A stretch of DNA of 64,000 nt from Apium graveolens (taxonomy: Eukaryota; Streptophyta; Magnoliopsida; Apiales; Apiaceae): the NCBI RefSeq assembly GCF_009905375.1, contig NC_133655.1:38149437-38213436 (forward strand). The letters run 5' to 3'. The notes below the pieces were generated by a model, which saw nothing but the letters and a program-made list of their open reading frames with translations, had not been told where the DNA came from and did not search any database. Below are positions 1-9,310 of this stretch, piece by piece (the stretch's first letter is position 1; every line of letters starts with the position of its first letter). A program made the position numbers and the translations under genes.

Positions 1-1
1 G

Positions 2-1255
2 TTAGGAGTTCAAATAAAAGAATTATTAGACTTAGGACTAATACAAGAAAGTAAAAGTCCGCATAGTAGCCCAGCGTTTTTAGTAAGAAATCATAATGAA
101 GTAAAAAGAGGAAAAGCTAGAATGGTAATAGACTATCGAGAACTAAATAAAAAGACTATATTTGATGGATATTTTTTACCATATAAAAGAAATTTAATCA
201 ACCAAACAAGTAATAAAAAATGGTTTAGTAAATTTGATTGTAAAAGTGGATACTGGCAAATAAAATTAACTAAGGAATCTAGATGTTTAACAGCATTTAG
301 CGTTCCACAAGGACATTATGAATGGATAGTACTACCATTTGGATTAAGAACAGCTCCACAAATATTCCAAAGAAGAATGGATAAAATATTTAGAGAAATG
401 AATAATTTTATTCTAGTATATATAGACGATATATTAATATTTAGTGATAATTTAACAGATCATTCAAAACATCTAGATATATTTATTCAGACTATTAGAA
501 AACATGGAATATTATTATCAGAAAAGAAATCAGAAATATTTAAACACAAAATAGAATATTTAGGATATATTATAGACTCTGAAGGAATTCAATTACAAGA
601 ACATATATCAACAAAAATAAAGAATTTTAAAGAAATTTTAGAAAATAAAAAAGAAGTACAACAATTCTTAGGAATAGTAAATTACGCTTCAGATTATATA
701 AAAGATTTACCAAAATTAAGAAAACCACTACAAGATTTAATAAAGAAAAATAAAACTTTTGAGTGGAAGGAAGATCATACAAATGCAATAAGAGCATTAA
801 AAACAAAGGTAGAAAATTTACCTAAACTACGATTACCCAAAGATAGTGATCAGTTAGAACTATTTACAGATGCTAGTGATATAGGATGAGGAGCAGTATT
901 AGTAGCTTTTGAAAAAGATGATATTGATAAAGAAAACCCTTTAATATGTGGATATGCAGCTGGAACATGGAAACCCAATGAAAAGAATTATCATATTAAT
1001 GAAAAGGAACTATTAGCTGTAAAATTAGGGATTAAAAGATTTCATTATCATTTACTACCTGTAAAATTTGTTGTTAGAACAGATAATACTCAAGTAAGAT
1101 CATTTATATTCAATAAAATTGACCCTTTACCAGAATTAAATAAAAGAAGAAATTGGCAAGCATTTTTTAGTTATTATGATTTTATTGTAAAAAACATATC
1201 AGGTACTAAAAATATTCTTGCAGACTATCTTAGCAGGGAAAATGGAAAGTATTAG
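2..1255 (+). pseudogene. Endogenous caulimovirid polyprotein, C-terminal RT-RNase H part
   Basis: The reading frame is open from the window edge, so the 5' part lies outside. It holds a reverse transcriptase with the catalytic YIDDILIFS motif near 417-446 and the connection motif QQFLGIVNYASDYI, followed by an RNase H domain that begins TDASD near 867. The YASDYI form and the order RT-RNase H-downstream ORF point to Caulimoviridae (caulimovirus, cavemovirus or solendovirus side) rather than a Ty3/gypsy element, and no integrase follows. One in-frame TGA at 887-889 falls just after the first RNase H acidic residue. The rest of RNase H stays open to the TAG at 1253-1255. No second lesion was seen in the part present. 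The genus assignment is inference. Confidence 0.88.
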
Positions 1256-2255
1256 CAGTATTATGATACAGGTGGGAGAAGTAATTCAGAAGATAAAGGA
1301 AAAGAATGACCAGATAAACTTTATTAACGAGGAAATCAGCCAACTCACTACTACTTTAGAAGGAAAACTCAGAATATTAAACAACCTACAAAAAACCCCA
1401 GAAACCTTTGTATCAAGATTAGCCAATACTCCTACTATCAAAACAATAACCATACCAGAAAATACTATCAACACCATTACCCTAAAAGATCGTGTAACCT
1501 TTACCAAAGAATATACCGAGTCCTTTGAAAAAATACAAAAGTACTATGATTATAAAACCAATACTACAATCCTGAGAAATGGGAAATTTGGAAAATACCC
1601 AAGGTATATCTGTAGGGAAAACGCAGATTCAACTGTAGTAAAAAACCTATTACTCTTAGGATTTATTGACAAAATAATGGTAGATGAAACCTTATCAAGT
1701 ATAGCACAACTACCATCAACTATAACACAAAGCCTTCAATCTTACATGAATTCATACGGACCAGGAGGAATTTATGGTATACAGGTTTTTGATGCCTGTA
1801 CTGACTTAACAGGAAAACCCATATTACTCTGTCAAATATTTAAGTATGGCAGGAATACTACTATAGAAGGTGAAAATACTAGCCTAAAGACGGACATGGC
1901 ATGTACAATAGAGCAATTTGGCGACTGGTTGTGTAACAAAAGAGCAATCGGCATAGCAACATTGAAGTCTAAACTTGAAGATATGATACGAGGAGGAAAG
2001 GCATGTGTCATTGGCACAAGTAAAGGTGGATTAGCAGAAGAAATACTAACCATTTATTATAATAATGATATAATTAGCAGGGATACTACAGCTTTGAACG
2101 AAATGCATGCAAGATTATCAGATTTAAAGCACAATCATGCTCAGAAGACAAAGGAAATTTATCAGAATTTATTATCAGGCCAAAGACGGAGACCAGTGGC
2201 AACTCTAAAGAATATAACAACAAAAGAAGAAGGATGTTCTGATCCCTTTGCATAA
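1242..2255 (+). CDS. Downstream ORF of endogenous caulimovirid (transactivator-like or unknown)
   Basis: This is an intact ORF of 337 residues. The frame is open further upstream, but the first ATG is at 1242, inside the last codons of the polymerase ORF, whose stop is at 1253-1255. The 14-base overlap suggests translation by reinitiation. The N-terminus (residues 1-45) is a likely coiled coil rich in Ile, Lys, Glu and Gln. A central domain contains GPGGIYGIQVFDA and a later GGKACVIGTSKGG. Position and size fit the transactivator/inclusion-body ORF that follows the polymerase in caulimoviruses, cavemoviruses and solendoviruses, or the uncharacterised second ORF of florendoviruses. The sequence is too diverged to choose by eye. 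No frameshift or stop was seen. Confidence 0.72.
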   Translation: MESISSIMIQVGEVIQKIKEKNDQINFINEEISQLTTTLEGKLRILNNLQKTPETFVSRLANTPTIKTITIPENTINTITLKDRVTFTKEYTESFEKIQKYYDYKTNTTILRNGKFGKYPRYICRENADSTVVKNLLLLGFIDKIMVDETLSSIAQLPSTITQSLQSYMNSYGPGGIYGIQVFDACTDLTGKPILLCQIFKYGRNTTIEGENTSLKTDMACTIEQFGDWLCNKRAIGIATLKSKLEDMIRGGKACVIGTSKGGLAEEILTIYYNNDIISRDTTALNEMHARLSDLKHNHAQKTKEIYQNLLSGQRRRPVATLKNITTKEEGCSDPFA

Positions 2256-2261
2256 ATATTT

Positions 2262-2540
2262 GTTAGGCCCTGAAAGGGTGACCTAACCATATAATACAAT
2301 GTAATACTATTTGATGAAAGTTAGGCCCAATAGAATTTGGTGACCTAACAATGTAATAATAACGATGAATTGATAGGCCCAATGAGAATTGGTGACCTAT
2401 GGATATTACAAATGATATTTCGGCCCAATGAGAATTGGTGACTGAAAGCATATTACAAATGATATTTCGGCCCAATAAGAATTGGTGACTGAAAACATAT
2501 TACAAATGACGCTACGGCCCAAATTATATTGGTGACTGTA
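2262..2540 (+). repeat. Array of six related hairpins downstream of the viral ORFs
   Basis: Six units of 26-30 bases lie at 2262-2287, 2320-2349, 2373-2400, 2419-2446, 2466-2493 and 2513-2540. Each has an outer stem, an inner stem closing a 3-4 base loop (mostly CCAAT/ATTGG), and an unpaired TGA on the 3' side between the stems. The outer stem changes with pairing kept: GTTAGG/CCTAAC in units 1 and 2, ATAGG/CCTAT in unit 3, TTCGG/CTGAA in units 4 and 5, TACGG/CTGTA in unit 6 (one G-U). The last three units start about 47 bases apart and share the spacer ACATATTACAAATGA in part. This is compensatory variation within one locus. Confidence 0.85.
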
Positions 2541-2829
2541 AAAAAAAAAAAAAAAAAAAAAAAATTATTATAATAATAATAATTTTCAGGAAAAAGAAAA
2601 AGACAGCAGCAACAAAGAAGAAAGGTTACTAGAAGAAAAAGACAGCAGCAGAAAAGACAAGGACATTTACCAGAAATTTTATCTCTAAAGTCAAAAAGAA
2701 GGTGGAATGGCAGACAAATTACAGAAAGTGGATTCAGCTTTTGAAAAAGAGGAAAGAAAAAGAACGGAGGAAATTAAAAGGGAATCTTAGAAATAGAAAT
2801 TAGTAGAATCAACAGAGATTGAAAAACTC
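2541..2829 (+). other. Poly-A and purine-rich viral intergenic region
   Basis: A run of about 22 A is followed by ATT/AATAAT repeats and a purine-rich stretch with GAAAAAGACAGCAGCA repeated at about 2590 and 2634. No ORF of note. The position, between the last viral ORF and a TATA box, fits the large intergenic region of a caulimovirid, which carries the promoter for the pregenomic RNA. Confidence 0.5.
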
Positions 2830-2836
2830 TATAAAA
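2830..2836 (+). promoter_or_regulatory. TATA box, candidate pregenomic RNA promoter
   Basis: TATAAAA, followed by GCC, sits about 575 bases after the stop of the last viral ORF, where caulimovirids keep their main promoter. A start site near 2860 would give a leader beginning with a CT-rich stretch and a short ORF (ATG at 2879) ending at a TAA about 36 bases later. Activity is inference. Confidence 0.5.
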
Positions 2837-3260
2837 GCCATCTTGTAAATCATTAAGAGATATCAAAAATTTTCATCAATGGAAATAGCTGTTTATAAAT
2901 TTTCTATGAGTAGCTAAACCTTTCTCTCTACAATCTCTATACAAGAAAATATTGTGAGATCGAAGTAAATATTATACTATGTCTATGTTTAGTAATTGTT
3001 AAGACAGATATAATATTTTATTAAGTATTTTAGAGGATATCCCAGGCGATCCCAAGGTCAGGCTATATCCCAAAGCAAGGAAGCGAGAAGGGAAGGAGAG
3101 CCAAGACAGGTTGACAGCCATAGGTGATCTAGGATACTTATAAGGTATTATTCTGAATTTATGATTGCTAAATTATGATATTAGTAGAATGTTTATGGAA
3201 CAGATCACAATATGAGTATTGTTATGAGGTTGTAGACATTTAAATAAAATATGCTGATTT
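2837..3260 (+). other. Probable viral leader and 3' edge of the endogenous copy
   Basis: A non-coding stretch with a short upstream ORF at 2879 and a GC-richer block at 3040-3120 (ATCCCAGGCGATCCCAAGG). I looked for a tRNA-Met primer site (TGGTATCAGAGC) and did not find one, so the right border of the viral copy is not fixed. Confidence 0.35.
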
Positions 3261-6160
3261 TTGGATATAATCATGTATATAACTGTTTATTATATATCTG
3301 TGTGCCATCCCTCTTTAGGGTTATCAGATATAAAAAACGATCCCCGGCAGCCCGAACCGCTACAACATATATATGGAAACCTAACCAGAATTCTAATGGG
3401 GATAATACTAAATATTCACTGCATTCTTTTCTCCAAAGTCAACTTAACTTTGCTTCAATTATATACATCTATCTATTTATCCGTTAGTTAATATGCCTAA
3501 CTATTTATAGTTTTGAAAACAAGTTCACAATAATTTTTTCAATAATATATTTATATTTTTAAAACAAGTTTGCAATCATTTTTTCTGTGATAATATTTTA
3601 TTATAAGCAGTCCAAATCTCTGTGACAATATGTACCTACTTAGGTGAATATGTTACACGTTCATTTTTTTTCTTTTGTCATTTTCGTTAGACCCTTTAAA
3701 ATCTATTAATATTTAAAAAAAATTAAATATTCAAAAACTAAAGATGTTGATCATGAGAAGTAATGCAGTTGGTATTCATGTTAGTACATATCATTATACA
3801 CGTTCCGGTTTGGCACAAAATTATCCTAATGTAACTATAACTTGGCACTTGCAAGCAATGTATATGTACAGATCATTATGTGCTGCAAATCCTTACGTGT
3901 AATACGTAAGCACAAGTGCACAACTACTGAAGGGTTGCCCTAAAGACAATAGAACCAAAGTGCGCTCCGATTTGAAGAACACGTTTGGGGCCCTAAATAT
4001 CACTCCAATATAAATTATAAATTATGTTACAAAATATCAATTCTTAAAATTTAAATTTAAATTTTACTTCATGACGGAAGTTCATGTAGTGCTTAAGATA
4101 TTTTTCTTTTCGGCCCGTAAAACGACATTTCATGTAACATTTTGTTGTTTTTTTAAAAGTCGGCAAAACTTGAGTTTAAATTGAATTTTGGTTCCAAACA
4201 TACATTATGTAGCGTTTTGACCCAAAACACCACTTTATCTAATATTTTACACATATAATTTTTTTAATAAAAAATATTTTTAATCTCAAATAATAAATTT
4301 TTAATTCCTAAAATACTAAAAAATTATTTAAATTGTGTTCTAAAACCCAAAATGAGATTGTTGAACCCTAAAATGTTGAAAATTATTAAAATTAAGTTAC
4401 ACTTTTATATTTAAAATTGTTTAATTTAAAATTTACATTTTTGGTTCCTAGGCTTAAATTAGGGTTTTGGCTCTAGGCCCTAAACCCTAAATCAGTATAA
4501 TATTTAATATTTTTTTTAATATTTCTAAAACCCAAAAGGGGATTGGTGAACCCTAAATGTTAAAAATTGTTAAATTTCGGTATAATCTTAAATTGAAAAA
4601 ATTTTACATAAAAGAAATATCTAAAATGTAACATTAAGTGATGTTTTCGGGCCCCTGAATAATACACCAAAAAATAGCTCAAATAAAAAAAAATATACAC
4701 AAAACATTAGTTTATCTAAAGTTTGCCACCTTGGAATGTAAAAAAAATAGCAAAATGGTACTTCGTGTAGTGTTTTGCCCTGTTTTCAAAACGCTACAAG
4801 ATACTCAGTTATAAAATGATATTTTGGGCCTTAATTCCCACATTTTGGACATTTTTTTACTGAAATAATGTCATTTTGATCCATTTCTCCCTTATAATTA
4901 GAGTAATGATAAAATTTAATTAATGGAAATCATATTATTTTTCTTTCCAAAAAAATAAATAATGATATGATTCCTAATTTGTTGTTATAACAAAAACCTT
5001 ATTATAAAGTAATTATGGGTGACGACCCTAAATGCCCATCTCAGAAAAATAATGATTCAAAATACTCTATCTATCAGTAAAGTCCTAAATACAGACCATA
5101 TATGCATGTTTTACATGCGTGTTTGGGGATACGTGTATCACCGGACATGACTGTGAGACATGCGTGTCTTTTCCTTAATTTACCTTAAAATCAAAAAAAA
5201 AAAATTAAATATTAAAAATAAACATCTTGAGAATACGTATCCTTTATTAATTTTGAAAAAATAGCATTAAATACGTATTCTAGATATATATATTAGGAGA
5301 TACGCATTTGCAAAATATGTGTTTTTTGTAAATTCGGACAATTATTTCGTCGATATTTTGGGTCATGCATTCCGAATTTGAGTATTTTGAACCGTTGATG
5401 CCGAAATGGATTACTTATCTTTTGGTTTCCTCCCCTATCCCAATTTTTCTTTTGCTAGATATGTTGGACTTTTTTTCTCAACAATTCTCAAAATAGTTAC
5501 CAGAAAAAATACATGAAATTTTCTAATTAATGATTTCAGGTGATGTGCTTATATTTACAGAAAACTGCCAATCAAATATGACAATATAAAATTTTGGTAA
5601 TTTTTGTTGGGATCTCCATAATTACTCTTCCAATATTATAAATTCTTAAATCGGATCTGTTTTCAAATGTTTTTTATTCACCCTGATCCTTTCTTATTAT
5701 GAGCTGTTCCGGTTTAGTTTGGTTTGTAAACTTAATAAAATTTATTTTTGAAAAATTGATGGTCAAATTTTCTTATTTAGGTATTATTTTATACTCATGA
5801 GTAATTAAATATAAAAATAAAATAATTTATGTGAGTTGTATATAAAGATAATAATATTAATTCTTATCAAATAAAATTATAATAGAATTAAGTTAATTGA
5901 AAAAAGTACTAGCTTTAAACTATTTTTTAAATTACGAGTGTTTTTTACTTATAAAACAAATAGACTTTTTTTTAACTTAAATTAAAAATTACTTTAAGCT
6001 TAAAAGCCCCAGCCTCAGTATGTCATTTAACTTTTCTCCCACATTTAGCATCTTAGTATATTAGTTAAATTTCATGACAAAAAATATATTATTTAAATTT
6101 CTTTTTTTTTTCCAAATATTTTTCCTAAACAAAAAGATATACTTAGGATTTTAATTCACT
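3261..6160. other. AT-rich intergenic DNA with repeat debris
   Basis: No credible gene. Around 3987-4860 a motif of the form GTAGYGTTTTG and its complement recur (4085, 4208, 4767, 4790) near GGGCCC-containing blocks, which suggests a decayed non-autonomous DNA transposon, but I could not fix its ends. TTTAGGG/CCCTAAA-like words at 4460-4550 are scattered, not a telomeric array. Confidence 0.4.
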
Positions 6161-6500
6161 ACAGGAATATCTAATTTTAATAACAGAAAATTCTGTTGAC
6201 ATGTTAAGAAAATTCGTAGTACATTCCAATTTCAATCGAGTGCCTGCTAAAATATTTCATAAGTTTAAACATCGGAAGGTGGATGTATTTATTTTCGTGA
6301 CTGAATATTAACACGTTAAAAAAAGAATTCTTATTTTCGGTCACTAACATTGATTAGTTTAAATGTTAAAAAGCTGATATTTGTATTTGTTTTAGTGACC
6401 GAATATTAATACACCAACTTAATAACATATTATTATTTGATATTATTAGGGAAACATATGTAGATTTTGTTATTAAATTTAATAACAAAATCCCAAAAAT
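6161..6500. repeat. Possible CACTA-like terminus and palindrome
   Basis: CACTACAGGAATA at about 6159 resembles a CACTA-superfamily end (CACTAC(A/C)AGAAAA). Downstream, GTGACCGAATATTAA-type words recur at about 6300 and 6400. No matching right end or target duplication was found. A perfect 30-bp palindrome occupies 6463-6492. Confidence 0.3.
6463..6492. repeat. Perfect 30-bp AT-rich palindrome
   Basis: Two 15-base arms (GATTTTGTTATTAAA and its exact complement) meet with no spacer. Pairing stops at the flanking bases. Confidence 0.9.
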
Positions 6501-7000
6501 AAATGCGTTAATATTATTAGTAACCATTTGCATGGCAACGAAATTTTATTTATTAAATTTAGTGTTAAAATCAAACAACTTGTACATGAACTTTCAATCA
6601 AGAAGTGTCTTTTAATAACTTTAAACTCTTTTTGTATTATTAACATGTTTGTATGGATAATATTTCTTATGACTATACTCGCATAGCAATTATTCGTTAT
6701 TCTTTGTCCCGGCAAGCCTATAATTATTGAGGCCAGCACACATTCTGCAACTCCACAAACAACGCATGTGAGATTTTGAGAAAAATTGTCAAGTACAAAT
6801 CAAGTAACAACATATACTAAAATCCAGTACATTAATATATGAGATATGTATGAGTTTGAACTCGGGTGTAAAATAGGGTTAGAGGGTTTATACTTTATAC
6901 GCATTTGGATTGTCATTCATGGAGATTAACATATTATGGAGTTAGTTACATGCCGGGACGCGCGGACACGTGTGCTATATCATGTCCGCTATATTATGAA

Positions 7001-7150
7001 GGGGAATGGTCTATAACAACCAGTTCATAACAAACAACTTCTGAGTCGTTGGATGGGGATTGGGTGGCTGGGATTAGGGGCGGATCACGGAAAATTTTCG
7101 CGGTTGGATGGGATGGGACCGCGGAAAATTTCCGCGGTTGGGAGGGTTGC
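7001..7150 (+). repeat. Left terminal inverted repeat region of the MULE
   Basis: It matches the right end (45540-45709) in inverted orientation with gaps. Shared words include TGGT near the tip, ACAAACA, CGTTGGATGG and CGGAAAATTT(T/C)CGCGGT. It contains the palindrome CCGCGGAAAATTTCCGCGG at 7119-7137 and a weaker copy at 7087-7104. Confidence 0.8.
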
Positions 7151-7429
7151 TCCGTTATCCCCAGCAACCCAACACCCTCCCATTCACCACACAAACCAAT
7201 AAAAAATCCCCAACAAAAAATTCTACTTGGAGAGTGATCAATTTAGGCGAATTTTGGGCATTTTCATCAAGAATTTCAAGTACTTTTGTCAATTCAAGGT
7301 ATATTTCTTGTCTTCAATTTCACATTTTCATGTCGGATAAATTATTTGCGCGTATGTTAGTCATAAACGTCAAAATAAAAAAAAAGAGGCTACTGATCAT
7401 AATTTACATCTTGATGATTTAAATACTAG

Positions 7430-9310
7430 TGAAGAACCTAAAACCCATGTATATGTTGAAGATGATGATTTTGTAGATAGAAATGAGGAATTTATTAATT
7501 TAGATGACGATTTGGTTGATGTTGAAGATGAAAATGATGAAAATGAGGTTGAAAATGATAGTGATAATGTTGAGGGTGAGGATGATGATTATAATGTAGA
7601 GGATGCAAATATGTATGAAAATGTTGATGGGGGGAGTTCCATATTTGAATCAAAATTTTCAAAGTGTGGATGAGGCCGGTCCTTTTTTTAGGGCTTATGC
7701 TTTACGAAATGGATTTTCTATTAAAATTCAAGCGAGCCATCGTAATAAAGACAACGAGATATATGGTCGTTTATATGTTTGTAGGCTTTATGGAAAAAGT
7801 GTTGTCGCCGAGAGTAGTCAAAATAAACGGCGTAGAGAGGTTCTTCCTAAAAGTGAGTGCAAGGTGAGGATGTATGTCAATTATCAAAAGAAAAAACGTA
7901 TTTGGGAGGTAACTAGCCTTGAATTGGTACACAACCACGGTCTTATTTCCCCTAGTAAGATGAATTTGGTACAACGCGAAAGACATGTCAACACCACGAC
8001 CCGTAGTTTGATTAAAACGCTTTATGGTTCGGGGGTTCGTAATTGTCAAGTGATGAATGTCATTGATAACATTCATGGAGGTAATGATAAAGTTGGTTTC
8101 AATGTTCAACATGTTAGGAATGTGTTAAGAGACGAGAGGAAGAAAAGGTTTGAGATTAGTGACGCCCAAGCAGGGTTGGACTTGTTGTATAGGTTGAATG
8201 AAGAAAGTGGTTCTAAATATTTTATTAGGACCGAAGTTGATGAAGAGAATGGTTTGAAGTGTCTAGTATGGATTGATATGAGATGTATAATGGCCTAACA
8301 AAATTTTGGCGATGTTGTGGCTTTTGATACCACTTATCGGACAAATAAGTATGCAATGCCATTTGTTCCATTTACCGGAGTCAATCATCATTATCAATCG
8401 GCTATTTTCGGGTTTGCATTGATGCGGGATGAACACGCGTCGACTTTTGAGTGGATTCTTCGTACTTGGCTTGAAGGTGTGGGGAATAAGCCTCCATTTA
8501 CTATAATCACGGATCAAGATCAAGCCATGGCAAGCTCTATTGCGGTTGTACTCCCGAATACTACCCATTTACTATTTTCTTGGCACATTAGTAAAAAATT
8601 CCCGAGAAATTAGCTCATTATAATTCGGATGTTCTGAAATTCAAAACGGACTTCAACTATTACATTTATAAATCTCTCACCGAATGTATTTTTGAGGCTA
8701 GATGGGCGTCGTTTGTGAAAAAGTATCACTTGCAAGAGCATAAATGGTTAAATGGATTATATAAGTTGAAGCGCAAGTGGATTTTTGCATATACTAGAAA
8801 CACATTTTTGACGTTTCAAAATAGTACATCGAGGAGTGAGGGGATGAATTCTTTTTTTGATAAGTATATGAGTTCGGCAACGGGTTTGAAGGAATTCATT
8901 GAAAATGCCCAAAAAGCATTGGCAAGGCAATTCATGAGGGAGAAGGAAAAAGATTATGTCACCATTAATCTAAAATGTCCCATGAAATTGCATACCACAT
9001 TGGAGTATCATGCTTCTTGTATCTACACTAAGAAAATGATTAGAAGATTTCAAGATGAATTGGTTGAGTCTTCAAAATACTTTGTTGAAAAAGACCGATG
9101 AGCTAGTGAAGGAGGGGAAAGAATGGGGGATGTTTATACGTACTATAGTTGTTATACGCCCATGACCGAGCCTAAGAGAAGAAATGTTTATTTTGTGGAA
9201 TTCGAGAAAGCAAGCTTTTTGGGAATGTGTACGTGTAGAATGCTTGAACATTCGGGGCTACCTTGTAGACACCTATTGGCGGTCTTCACTAAGAAACGAG
9301 TTTCGAAAAT
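7430..9310 (+). pseudogene. FAR1-type MULE transposase, N-terminal part (split gene)
   Basis: In order: an acidic Asp/Glu-rich N-terminal stretch (7440-7640); a FAR1 DNA-binding domain (about 7650-7990, WRKY-GCM1-like zinc finger, ending ELVHNHGL); the MULE transposase core (8300-8900) with DVVAFDTTYRTN and TIITDQDQAM carrying the catalytic Asp residues; and a SWIM zinc finger (CTCRMLEHSGLPCRHLL, 9231-9281). The family is that of FAR1/FHY3-related proteins and Jittery-like transposases. Lesions: frame changes near 7630 and 8600, in-frame stops at 8296-8298 and about 9099. The gene stops at 9310, where an LTR element is inserted, and resumes at 39282. Cis context and the flanking 9-bp duplication argue for a transposon gene, not a domesticated host FAR1 gene. 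Confidence 0.88.
9306..9310. repeat. Target site duplication, left copy (AAAAT)
   Basis: The same five bases recur at 39277-39281, on the other side of the 30-kb insertion. Confidence 0.92.

Noticed and set aside
4460..4550. Interstitial telomere array (CCCTAAA words)
   Set aside because: Only one or two adjacent copies among AT-rich sequence, not a tandem array.
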